64,000 nucleotides of DNA. Source: Gnetum montanum (Eukaryota > Streptophyta > Gnetopsida > Gnetales > Gnetaceae). The first letter of the stretch is position 1. Every line of letters begins with the position of its first letter. Of this stretch, positions 22,437-32,208 are shown one piece after another. The stretch covers positions 297,481 to 361,480 of the forward strand of contig MNCI01027315.1 in assembly GCA_015680685.1 (NCBI GenBank), in the 5' to 3' direction. The notes under the pieces were generated by a model, which saw nothing but the letters and a program-made list of their open reading frames with translations, was not told the origin of the DNA and searched no databases. The translations under genes were made by a program, and so were the position numbers.

Positions 22437-23647
22437 ATGCACAGGGACCCAAACGCCCTCAGAAGAGTCCTGTCGCTCTACTGCAACAGATGCTTGCACC
22501 GCATAATGCCAGTCCTAACAGGTTCCATGCTGCACACAGAATTTTGCTGCTCCAATTTCTTCAACCCAAGTCTTGAATTTTTTCAGCAATTTGTGGGTTC
22601 GCTGCTTTTCAAGCTTCCCAATGATAGATAGCGCCGATCAATACGATGAGCCCTCAAACTCATGTGCCAGTGATCCTGAAGCTGAATCCAAAACCACAAA
22701 ATTTAACAGTATTGTGTCGAAGAAATCACACAAATATTGGAGACAGGGCGGTGACAGTAATGATCGGAAGATTAAGGACAAGACACAGAATCGGAACAAA
22801 GACATTGGGTGGAGAGAATGGAAGGTAAAGGGGAGAGATAAAGATAAGGGCAGGGTTAGTTTTAGCGGGAATAAAAATGCTGTGGAGAGAATGGAAGGTA
22901 AAGGGGAGAGATAAAGATAAGGGCAGGGTTAGTTTTATCAGGAATGAAAATGCTGTCAAAAAGACACTTGGGAGTGAGCAGGTTAAGCAACAGTCGAAGC
23001 AGAAGTAGGGGGAGGTGGAGGAAGTAAAGGGTACATTGAAGTCTAAAAATTTGAAGAAGAAATTGAAAGCAGGGATGGTGGATGAGGATGAGGAAGAACT
23101 GGATGATGACATTCCCTTTGAAAACAATGTATCAATAGAGAAATGGTTTACTCCACTGAGTGCCGAAGAGAAAGAGCAGAGGACCCAGGATTTGGAGAAA
23201 GCATTTTTGGAGGTTTCTGGTACAGATGCACAGGTGGCTGCAAACTCAATTCAGAGTTGTAAGAAAAGGGCCATGATTGATGCCTCCAAGGTTGCATCTT
23301 TGTGGGATAAGGCTTACAGGGTCAGGGTATATGAAGAGAATGGCAGGTCTGTTGTGGGTATTAAAGGAGACAGTGATATTGAGGAGAAAGAGGAAGAAGA
23401 AACAGAGAATTCTGGTGAAGTTCATGAGACAAGGGATCAGTGGGTTAGTCCAATGAGCCCAGAAGAACAGCAGAGGAGGACCTTGGAACTGCATCGGGCA
23501 TTGCTGGAAATTTCACTAGGACGAGCTGATGATGATGAGTATGTTTCGGAAGATCCCAATGGAGTTAGGAAAGAGGATCAGCTGTCTCTGAGCGTTGGAA
23601 TAATAGGAGCGCCGAATGCAGGAAAGTCCACTCTCACTAATTTCATG
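22437..23647 (+). pseudogene. Era-like exon 1: transit peptide, variable region and G1
   Basis: The frame from ATG 22437 gives an Arg-rich, acid-poor N-terminus typical of an organelle transit peptide (MHRDPNALRRVLSLYCNRC). Removing one T from the T6 run joins it to RCFSSFPMIDSADQYDEP, which has the look of a mitochondrial cleavage region. A basic and acidic low-complexity segment follows. The well-kept part is 23015-23647: EKWFTPLSAEEKEQRTQDLE, SLWDKAYRVRVYEENGR, DQWVSPMSPEEQQRRTLELH, then SLSVGIIGAPNAGKSTLTNF. The donor is ATG|GTGAGT at 23648. TAG 23006-23008 is in frame with this part. Confidence 0.8.
22810..22955 (+). repeat. 73-bp tandem duplication in Era-like exon 1
   Basis: Copies lie at 22810-22882 and 22883-22955 with few differences (for example 'agcgggaataaa' against 'atcaggaatgaa'). 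Because 73 is not a multiple of 3, the duplication shifts the frame. Copy 2 read in the shifted frame leads straight into the conserved part of the protein. Confidence 0.9.
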
Positions 23648-23887
23648 GTGAGTTTTGTATAATGTTGATGGTTTCTTGCTTGGGGAACATTAATGGTTTG
23701 TTACTAGTGATGGATTGTTTTATACTGTTATAATATATAGTTTTTATTCGTTCCCTATTATGAATGATCTGATTGGATAGTGATATTTTATAGGTACTTA
23801 TAGTCGCTATTAGTCATGTGACTGAGGTTATGGTATATTATATAATTAGCCATTAATAATTTGTCTTCATCTATCATTTTTTTCCAG

Positions 23888-23977
23888 GTTGGAACAAAAC
23901 TTTCTGCAGTTTCCGGGAAGACTAATACTACAAATCATGAAATTCTTGGAGTTATGACCAAAGATAACACCCAAATT
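23888..23977 (+). pseudogene. Era-like exon 2: G2 region
   Basis: Ninety bases (30 codons), phase 0 at both ends, intact: VGTKLSAVSGKTNTTNHEIL and on to KDNTQI. Acceptor 'tttttccag', donor 'attgtatg'. The Thr-rich G2/switch I stretch matches plant Era proteins. Confidence 0.85.
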
Positions 23978-25963
23978 GTATGATTATTTTGTCAATTCAT
24001 GAATTGAGAATTTTCATTTGTCTTACTGCATGCTAATGTAGTACAGTTATCGATGCAATTCATCATTTACAGATTATAATAAGTTTTATTATTAAATATG
24101 TTTTTTAACGAATAATAAGGTTCCTTTCACCTAATATACATATGATTAGATTTAATAATTAATTTCCTGTTTATTTAACTACTTTATAAAAGCAAGACCA
24201 TTCAACTATAATAAAATAGATATCAATCAACAGGATGTGATTTATATGTGGAATCTGCTTCTGTCTCCAAACATGATGACAGTACACTTTCTAGGAAACA
24301 CTGGCACTTTCTAGGAAACATAGGGAAGTAAAAGAAATAGAAGATACAAAATGATGATGATGTGACGAAGGCTTGATGTAGCAAGAGTTTTAAAGCAACA
24401 ATGCTTCATGAGAAAAACCATCCACTTGAAATTAAAGATTTAAACTTTGGTCCAAAAATCAAGAGCGTCTTCTCAACAATGTTTACATCTTCAATTTGAA
24501 ATTGATATATGATGGAAATTCTACCCAAACAAAAACTGAGTTAAAACTTGATCATGAATAATGCAAAGGTTGTGTTGTAGAGGCATCACTTCACAGATTG
24601 TAAACATGTGAGTAGCAGTCTTGTATTCAGTAAATTACTTAGAAACTTTAGTATGACTAGAAAATTAAAAAAAAAAATATATTTAACTTGAAATAACCAA
24701 GGGATGTGAACAAATATGTTCATCATTACTCTACCACTACTGTTATTGGGCCTGAAACAGCTATATAGCGATCCAGGTGCATCATAGTAGAAATCTATCC
24801 TATTGCAAGACATACTAATTATTCTTCCCTTGTACAATCTCCACAGAAAAAATTGTGAATAAGGTCAATCATTGACAAACATTTAGAAATACTTGGAATG
24901 AAAAGACAGCAGAAAATATCGCTCACCACCTGGTTATCAGTAGGACCTTTTCATAGAAGATAAATCACTATTCGTCATCTGCCAAACTGGTTAAAAATGT
25001 CAGTTTAGTTACAACATAAAATTTCAACATGTATTTAGAATCCATAACATATACATCATATCCCGGTGCTCATAATCTGAAATATGATGCAGTTTTTGTG
25101 ACAACTTCCAACATAAATTTAATTGTATGGATCACTGCTGCACAAAAATTTGACTGTATTCGAAGTACTCATGTTCAGATGCAAGAAATTCCTTAGTAGT
25201 AAAGTCATCTGTTTCCTATCATCTCTTTTGAGCAACAGATATTTACAACCTTGTAGGCTCTAGCATTATCTAGAAGTTTATAAATGATTAGTAAAAAGAA
25301 TGAAATTAATTGAACTTTTGTAAAGTCAACCTACTATGAAGGCATGATCATCATAGTATAACAAAATTACCCAAAAAGAAAAAATCTGTTTAGGATGTTG
25401 CTTCAAATATTACAGTAATTATGCAACATTTCTTACTATCTAGAAAAGCAGGAAATGATTTAGTTTTAGTGACATATAAACCTATGAGGCATAATATTAA
25501 GTACCATTATTACAGCCCTTTTCATGTTGTCTCTTCAAAAGTAATGGTTTTGGTAAAAGCATCCAGGGCACTGCTTCAAGAGTCAGTAGGGGCAAATTAA
25601 TCAAATGCAGTAACAAGAGAACAGGGCCAAATGTAAAACCAATTATACAGCAGTAAGAATAATCATCCAAAATAGAGCGATGTGAATGATCCATAAATAT
25701 TTAAATGACACACATTTTAAGATTCACAAATTGTTAAGTAGAAGTTGTTTAATAATTATTAATAAAGGATGATATTTTCTTGCAGTAGTTGGGTGGAAAA
25801 GAGTTGTTTGTTCTTTTAGCAAATTGTCTTGTTGATGGGTTAAACCTTTACTATTAATTTTTTTCAGCAGTTATGACTTGTAGGCACAAAAGTTTAACTC
25901 TACAACATGTCTTTGTAAATAAGAATTTCTAAGCATGTTGGATTGCTAAATGTACTATTACAG
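23978..25963 (+). other. Intron 2 of the Era-like pseudogene
   Basis: About 2.0 kb, AT-rich. No TE or gene recognised in it. A short direct repeat 'actttctaggaaaca' occurs twice near 24282-24320. Confidence 0.6.
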
Positions 25964-26107
25964 TTATTTTTTGATGCTCCAGGGCTTGCACTGAGAAGTG
26001 ATGGCATTCCTTATAATAATGACATCAGGCAGCATGTGGAGAGTTGTTGGAAAAATATCCAGCTTTATGATTTGCCTATTGATTGATGTCCATTGCCATA
26101 TACAAAG
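25964..26107 (+). pseudogene. Era-like exon 3: G3 region with deletion
   Basis: It reads LFFDAPGLALRSDGIPYNND and on to NIQLYDL, then changes frame to LIDVHCHIQ before the donor at 26108. The family has about five residues between these blocks where only ten bases remain. The exon length of 144 also conflicts with the phases of its neighbours (0 in, 2 out). A deletion of about five bases explains both. Confidence 0.8.
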
Positions 26108-26447
26108 GTATTCAGTCATTCATTTGCTAGTTTTTCTTGGGTTTGCCATCTTGTATGATTGGGTATGTGTTTTAAGGTATTATTTTGAATTCCAGACCGT
26201 TAACCTTAAAGTTTGCCTCGTAGGTAAAAATTCATTAGAATGGAGTCCATGTGAAGATTCTAGCATTGTGATGACTATTACAATAAACTTACATAATGAG
26301 CCACCCATGGTGGCAGCTATCCTGCAATGTATGCCATTACAGTTTCTAGAGTTGCCTCATAGCTTCTTTAACCTCACATATTTAGGGTTAACCTAGGGAC
26401 ATTTCTTTGCTTAAATTAAGTTATAATTTTATAATTTTAACGTATGA

Positions 26448-26520
26448 GGCGTAGCTCATTTGGTTGAGTACGTGGATTGTGGCTGTGCAAGCTATAGGTT
26501 CAATTCCAAGGGGGTTATGA
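26448..26520 (+). mobile_element. tRNA-like SINE head in intron 3
   Basis: 'aggcgtagctcatttggttg' resembles a pol III A box and 'aggttcaattcc' a B box, at tRNA-like spacing. No acceptor stem pairs, so this is not a tRNA gene. It is more likely the 5' head of a SINE. Confidence 0.45.
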
Positions 26521-26724
26521 TAAAACATATGTTTAGGGGATATGACATTAAGTACGCATCCAGCCATAGAAATTTTTTGTCAAATCATTTACCTACTTTG
26601 ATAGTTTATCCCATTTTGTTGCAATACAAGCATGATGATGATAATGATTTGAAGACAGCCAATCTTTGATCTACTTGCTAAAAACTACAGTCTATAACAT
26701 TTTATATTCTTTCAAAGAAATAAT

Positions 26725-26900
26725 AAAATAATAATCATCATCCTAGCCTTGTCTCGATAAAATGGGGCCAGTTACATGAGTTCTTTTTTGCCATTTTCTT
26801 CTATTAAGAGCTAGATCCTTATCTATCTGCAGTTTCTTTTTATCATCTTCAATCGTTTTTTCTTATCTCTTTTGGTCTTCCTTTCTATGGCTTTCCTGGA
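26725..26900 (-). mobile_element. RTE-like LINE 3' tail, copy 3
   Basis: Homologous to 21640-21805: 'atcatcatcctagccttgtc', 'aaaatggggccagttacatg', then 'agttcttttttgccatttt' and 'cttttggtcttcctttc'. It lies inside intron 3. Confidence 0.5.
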
Positions 26901-27559
26901 ATTATGAATATTACTCTTGAACAGTAACCTATTCACATGCAAACTCATATGATTGATTTTAAAGGTAAAAGTCACAGGTCTGTGCTGATGAAAGTTGGGA
27001 TGGATTCAAGCATTATGATTGAGAAAAATTATTTAACATCTTAAGATTTTTTTATACATCTTTCTCCGACTTCCTGCACATAAAAGCATCAACAAACTGC
27101 ATATGTTTAAAATCAGGGAGGCTATAAGCTTTTGTAATTTCTTTAACTTGTCTCTAATTAGCTTCAACAATCATAATGTGAATAAAATGTGAGAAATGAT
27201 TGCCTTTTGACAATCTATTGCCATTGTATAAAGTGTTCTTTGGGCTTCCCTAATATGTAAAACTGAAAACGATTGGCTTGCATAATGCAGAATAAAATAC
27301 TTGATTAACTATAAAATCCTTGATTTCAACTATATAGTTGCAAATAATTATTACCATGGTTTGGCCTTTGAATGTTTCCGGCTTTGTTTCGTATGTGCCG
27401 TTTGAAGGCATGTTCATGATGTACATAGAAGTTGGTGTCAGATGATTACAATAAAAATTATCATCAAGCCACTTATCAACCCTAACAGGCCACCACAAGT
27501 TGATGGGATAAAGGCTACCATGATGATGATTTTGTCAATTCGTAGATAGAATTTTTGCT

Positions 27560-28470
27560 CTTGTTTTCTTTTTTAATATATATATATATATTGGAATACA
27601 AACCCCGATTCTATGGTGGCCGGGTCACACAAATTGTGATATTACAGAACACAGAAAGGACAATTGCAAACTGATCCTCTTATAAGTGAGGTAACAATGC
27701 TGTTGCTATACCCTTGAAAAGCCTTATGATATGCAATAGTATCCTGCTAGAAGGTAGCACTACAGCGCACAAAGATCTTGCAATTTTTTCCTTTTGTTAG
27801 AAAATTTGATGATTATGTTCTATCCAGATAGTATACCAAATACACTATTAAGTTAAAAAAAATCAGAGAATGAAGTTGTCGCGGGCCTTCGTTGATGGGC
27901 TTGTTCAGTTGTTCCTCCAAAAGATTCCATAAGCGAACTGTAACAGGACACTGAAGAAAAAGATGCTGTATTGTCTTTGGTTTATGATGGCCAAGACTGC
28001 AGTTCTGAATTGATATAATCCCTTTTCCACATAAGAAAGCTTTTGTAGGTAAACGGTTTGCATAACTTTTAAACATGAATAATTTAAGTCTTGGTGTAGC
28101 TATTACCCTTAAAGTCCATAGCATTCTGTATTCGTTTATTAGGTGGTAGAACTTGATAAGCATTTTGTATTTCATAATCTTGAAGCCCTTGCTGGAGCCA
28201 CACAACATCTTGAATCTGGGCATATGCTGTGAACCAATGCGTTATTTTCTCTAAACATTGCTAGATTGGCAATGGGTTAAGGATAGGTGGGGCTGTGATG
28301 AAAGTATGTCTATCATACAAATATTTCACCCTCATTACTTGTGCCTGCTGTTTATTTTCATTGCAAAGATTCCAAACAATTTTTCCTAAAGGACTTGTAT
28401 TCATTTCTCTTAGATGATGGAGATTCCACTGCCCAAATTTCCATGGCTTGCAAATCATCTCCCTTCTTGT
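27560..28470 (-). pseudogene. L1-type LINE 3' fragment in intron 3 (zf-RVT domain)
   Basis: The minus-strand frames 28458-28261 and 28223-27813 read as the C-terminus of plant L1 ORF2. KPWKFGQWNLHHLREMNTSP and KIVWNLCNEN...VMRVKYLYDR come first. The zinc-binding zf-RVT region follows: PRLKLFMFKSYANRLPTKAF, then CSLGHHKPKTIQHLFLQCPV and TVRLWNLL. A T-rich stretch and (AT)n at 27565-27591 could be the reverse complement of its poly-A end. The 5' part is missing, as is usual for LINE insertions. Confidence 0.75.
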
Positions 28471-28740
28471 TATAAGACTTAAAGTTATCCTATCAACCTT
28501 CTATCGTTATTGTTTTTAATGGTTGTCATTTCTATACATGTGCATATTTTTCCCCTTAGTTTCTTGATGTACCTTCTTGCATCCCTTTTTTATGTACTCT
28601 CATTTTCAAGAGTCTTCTATTTCCTTTTTGAGCCAAGTTTTAAATGTCATCACTCATTTGAATACGGAGTTCATTTTCACTTTGTTCTTAATTTTATGCT
28701 TCCTCTTGGTGTAGTCAACGAGATGATGTAGACTGTTATA

Positions 28741-29169
28741 CCTATACTTAAAAAAGAAAAATTACATCGCTTTATTAAGCAATGTCACATTTTCAATTAA
28801 ATTCCCACATCTTATTGTTTATCTTTGGGACTTGTTTTCCTCTTAGGAAGTGTTGTGCTATTGAACTCTGCTGAGGTATGACTTTGAATTTCCTGTGGGC
28901 TTTCAACACCATTCTATTGTTTATGCATGTGATTTAACCTCACAAGCAATCAGTATAAATTCTTTAGTAATTTTTTAAAAATAATTTCTTCCATTAGGAG
29001 AAACATTTCTTCTATAATTCGTATTAGAGTTGAGTATGGTTGATTGATGCAGTATTGCATTGTTAATTGAAAAAGATAATTTTTCTTTTGGATTCTTCTA
29101 TTTGTTCATAGATATAGTAACATACCTTTGAGTCTTCTGACGGAAATCAGCTCAATTAATTTATTACAG
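28741..29169 (+). other. Distal part of intron 3, nothing recognised
   Basis: AT-rich intron sequence ending at the acceptor 'tttattacag' (29160-29169). Confidence 0.5.
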
Positions 29170-29328
29170 GCCAGATCATAGGGTGATAAAGCTTGTGGAA
29201 ACCATGGGAGAAAAAGAACACCCTCACCAAAAAAGAATTCTGTGCTTGAATAAGGTAGATTTAGTTGAGAAAAAGAAAGATCTGCTAACAGCTGCCACTG
29301 AATTTGGAAAGCTTGCTGGATATGATAA
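29170..29328 (+). pseudogene. Era-like exon 4: G4 region
   Basis: Open through its whole length: PDHRVIKLVETMGEKEHPHQ, RILCLNKVDLVEKKKDLL and FGKLAGYD. NKVD is the guanine-specificity motif. Phase 2 at both ends. Confidence 0.85.
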
Positions 29329-29332
29329 GTAA

Positions 29333-29398
29333 TTCACTATCTCATGTTACAATTGTTTATTCTTGTTCACTATCTCATGTTACAATTGTTTATTCTTG
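29333..29398 (+). repeat. 33-bp tandem duplication in intron 4
   Basis: 'ttcactatctcatgttacaa' and its continuation recur at 29366, exactly 33 bases later. Confidence 0.9.
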
Positions 29399-29446
29399 TT
29401 CATTATTCATTTGTTTGCAGCCTTTTTAATGTTTATGCTTATGCAG

Positions 29447-29513
29447 ATTTTTCATGATATCAAGAGAGACGGGATCTGGTGTGAAGGATCTTATAAATTA
29501 TTTAACGGATCAG
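29447..29513 (+). pseudogene. Era-like exon 5: G5 region
   Basis: It reads FFMISRETGSGVKDLINYL then TDQ, phase 2 to 0, donor CAG|GTAATA. The SRETGSG stretch takes the place of the G5 SAxxGxG motif. Confidence 0.8.
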
Positions 29514-29739
29514 GTAATAAATGTTGCTTAATATTTCCATGATTGGGAACACATTAATTGATCCCATTCATCTAAGATAGATGGTCGGTTCATTAGATAC
29601 AGATTATTTTACAAGTACTGCTTATGCAGAGAACATTATTTTTTTGTAGAATTACTGAAGGTTGAAAAAAAAATTAGAATACTCTTTTAGTTATCTTATT
29701 TTCATTTAACTTACAATGGGTCCTTTATGTAAAGTTAAG

Positions 29740-29851
29740 GCTGTTGGAAGGCCTTGGGATGAAGACCCGCTTACAATGGATGAGAAACATGTAAAGCATT
29801 TGTCATATGAAGTTAGTTGTATGAGAAAAAATGCTGGATTGCCTTCACCAG
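29740..29851 (+). pseudogene. Era-like exon 6: linker to KH domain, broken
   Basis: It reads AVGRPWDEDPLTMDEKHVKH and LSYEV. After one or four extra bases it continues in another frame as V-V-stop-EKMLDCLHQ, where the family has EVVRE.LLDHVHQ. TGA 29822-29824 replaces the Arg codon. Donor CAG|GTAAAA. Confidence 0.75.
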
Positions 29852-29940
29852 GTAAAACATGTGGTATTGTAAATTGCATGTCATGTGAGCACAAATCTGA
29901 ATTTACAATCAATATTTATTAATAGTTCCCTCTAGTTTAG

Positions 29941-30080
29941 GAAATTCCTTATGCAATGGATCATCAAATAATTGACTTGAAGTATATGGAAGATGGCTCT
30001 TTGTGAATCGAGCATCACTTCATTGTGAACAAAGTTGGTCACCGGAAAATCATTGTTGGGAAGAACGGATCTAAGATAAG
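29941..30080 (+). pseudogene. Era-like exon 7: first half of the KH domain
   Basis: It reads EIPYAMDHQIIDLKYMEDGS, L, stop, IEHHFIVNKVGHRKIIVGKN and GSKI. TGA 30004-30006 stands where the family has Arg (CGA to TGA by one transition). The GKNG loop is the KH nucleic-acid-binding motif. It ends in phase 2 before GTGAAT. The next exon (usually GRIGIEAN...) was not found before the retroelement at 30862. Confidence 0.8.
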
Positions 30081-30364
30081 GTGAATATCTCTTCAAAGAA
30101 AATCTTTAACATTATCTTTGTATTGACTTGAATGACAGAAGTCACCACATAGTGTTTGACACTTTAGACTGATGATATCCTGAATCAAAGTTTGGTAGTT
30201 ATATAGACCTGAATCAATCCAGCAGTGTAATTTTATTTGTTTATGAGGCCCGAGCTATAGTATTACCGAAACTGAAATGGAATTTTTACTTACTTTCATT
30301 AAGATCCTCTTGGATCTGTTAGACAGAGTAGTTTCAGAGTAGCTTTTATGGATTTTTTTTCTTT

Positions 30365-30440
30365 AACATTCATAACTCAGTAGTGGCCACCGGAATCAAA
30401 CTTGTGACCTGGAGTTACCAGTCTAAGACTTATGGTAACA
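30365..30440 (-). mobile_element. tRNA-headed SINE-like fragment
   Basis: On the minus strand it shows the head 'taagtcttagactggtaact', with 'caagtttgattccggtgg' as the B-box-like block, as at 6062 and 20595. Confidence 0.5.
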
Positions 30441-30861
30441 GTATTAGAAGAAGTAGGATCCTGGTATTGCCAAAAAAATAAAAAATAAAAATAAAAATAA
30501 GAAGAAAAATATATTATATATCTTCAACAATGTTTTTTTTTATAAAAATTTTGTCCATAATAAAACCAAGAAACATGATTATTTGAGTTGCAAGACATAT
30601 ACAATAGGCAAACACATAATTACCATTTGCAATTAGTGGAAGTGCCTGGCTCCCATTCACCTCTGAAAAAGAAGAAATAGTTTTCATTTTTCTCCTTTTT
30701 TGCATATTTTTTAAAATGATAAAATGGAAACCATGGTTCTTCATTGGCTGGATACATAGGCAAGGAGAAAATGGATTGATAGATCGACTTGTAATAATAG
30801 GCATATAAAAGTTCAGCAAACACTTCTATGTCATGGCAGTATTAAAGAACATGCATCTTAA
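30441..30861. other. No recognisable gene
   Basis: A/T-rich spacer between the truncated Era-like gene and E4. I saw no KH-domain exon here. Confidence 0.5.
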
Positions 30862-32208
30862 AAAAAGGAAGGTATAGTCTCGGTCGAAAGGCAGAGAGCT
30901 CCTGCCGTTAAGGTAGGGGCTCTCGTTATTAGGGAGAACCCCCCTATTGGTGAAGAGGAGCCTCCCTTGAATAAAAAAGATGCTGGTCTCCTTGAGGGAA
31001 AGGCACCAGCGCATGAAGAGGAGGTCCATAGGGACCTGGGAGGAACTTCCGACCAGGCTTCTGCCATCGTTTTACGTCAACCAGAAGTGAGATTGCAACC
31101 AAATGTTGGTGAGTTTGGCAATATGTCTGCCTTATCATAGTCCATTTTAGTCATTGCTAACATGTTTGGTTATGCAACAGGTGCTACCGTCGATGCCACA
31201 GGACCCCCTCCAGTTCACATGGGCTCCTGGGCTAAAATCCCTGACAAGTTTATGTATATGTAGGGGATTTTTGATGACATGATTGGTCACCTTCAACAGG
31301 TGGACCCTGAAGTGGGTAATAGTAGTGTTGCTAGCTCTCGCGTTGTTATGCTAAGGTTTCTTGCATTTGCTACTCGTGTTATGCTAGTGCGACTAGTGTG
31401 TTCTTTGTGTCATGGTAGCTTCTCAACTCAAGTGGGACCTGACACGACCTTTGAAAGTAGTGCTATGTTCACATTCCCACCGGACGTGATCGAGGTGTCT
31501 CATCGTGCATACGACGAGGTCTGCAAGTGCGCTTTACACTCAGCATGTTCTCTATGGGAGTGCAAGCATACCAACGAGGAGCTGTGGAAACAGGCCCAAA
31601 AGGTAGAGCAAAGAGAAGCTATCCTGAGGGCTAAGGTGGATGACCTCAAGTCGAGGAATGAGTTCCTCATGGCCTACAGCACTAACAACGAGGACTGGTG
31701 CACAGCTATGGTAGACCACACCAGGTTTTGGACAGTTGCGCATCAGAATGTCGAGACTACCGGCGAACTAATAGAGCAGCAGATGTAGATGAATCTACTA
31801 GATCATAAGTGTCAGGATCTAAGAGACATCAGCGCCAAGATTTACGAATGGGGGTAGACCCAAAGAAATCATAAATATATGTATAAACAGGAAAATGTCG
31901 CCCATCGTAAGTTATATGAAGCCACTGTTGTGGGGGCATTTACGTACGAAGCATTCGTAAATTCCATTGACGCTTCTGCGGCCTATACCAGGTTCAGAGA
32001 GCAGGTCAATGCCACGAAATCTCTTGACTGGAAGATGGCCCTTCCCACAAGAGAGACCGCGACCGAGTTCTTTTCTCCAGGGCCACCAAGATGGACACCC
32101 GCCGAAAGGGAGAGAGCTACTACAACAGATGCTACACCAGGCAGGAGGCGTTGGGTAGATATCACAGTAGAGGAGGTCTGGCATTGCCATGGGCTTGTTT
32201 TAGACTAG
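30862..32208 (+). pseudogene. Antisense reading frame of E4
   Basis: Plus-strand coding potential lies opposite to the minus-strand gag and protease of E4, at the place of the element's 3' region. Parts: 30862-31108 (VGALVIRENPPIGEEEPPLN and on), a probable intron 31109-31180, 31181-31260 (ATVDATGPPPVHMGSWAKIP), TAG at 31261, then 31279-31788 (169 aa), TAG, and 31879-32208. The 169-aa part holds a hydrophobic stretch (VVMLRFLAFATRVMLVRLVC) and a coiled-coil-like region (EELWKQAQKVEQREAILRAK). Tat-lineage elements such as Retand and Grande are known to carry antisense frames between pol and the 3' LTR. I recognise the layout, not the protein family. Confidence 0.55.
31109..31180 (+). other. 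Probable 72-base intron in the antisense frame of E4
   Basis: The donor is G|GTGAGT and the acceptor 'tatgcaacag|gt'. Removal joins codons in phase 1 (NVG to ATVDATG) and takes out the in-frame TAG at 31138-31140. Frames on both sides agree. Confidence 0.5.

Larger units (their letters stand above)
22437..30080 (+). pseudogene. Organellar Era-like GTPase, non-processed pseudogene
   Basis: This is a relative of the plant organellar (mitochondrial) Era GTPases, which help assemble the small ribosomal subunit by binding 16S-type rRNA through a KH domain. Seven exons can be read: 22437-23647, 23888-23977, 25964-26107, 29170-29328, 29447-29513, 29740-29851 and 29941-30080. All introns have GT/AG ends and conserved phases. 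Visible motifs are G1 GAPNAGKS (23606-23629), G2 region SGKTNTTNHE, G3 DAPG (25973-25984), G4 NKVD (29249-29260) and the KH loop GKNG. Lesions: an extra T in a T6 run at 22578-22583, a 73-bp duplication at 22810-22955, TAG at 23006, a small deletion in exon 3 near 26080, a frameshift plus TGA at 29822, and TGA at 30004. The last KH exon is missing. Retained introns exclude a retrocopy. Some lesions could be sequencing errors, but their number argues for a dead copy. Confidence 0.85.

Noticed and set aside
22825-23008. Possible intron that would remove the 73-bp duplication and TAG from Era-like exon 1
   Set aside because: AAG|GTAAAG and a TAG end exist and the phases would fit, but the segment is purine-rich with no pyrimidine tract or branch-like site, and the donor lies inside the duplicated unit. 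Kept as a weak alternative; junction reads would decide.
22726-23127. Ser/Phe/Pro-rich minus-strand frame of 133 residues
   Set aside because: It is the complement of the Lys/Glu-rich Era-like exon 1; composition explains it.
26448-26520. tRNA gene
   Set aside because: A-box- and B-box-like words are present but no acceptor stem, anticodon arm or T stem pairs properly.
30514-31138. Minus-strand frames of 64-101 residues
   Set aside because: They have no similarity to known blocks, and the upper part is opposite the antisense coding frame of E4, which reads more coherently.
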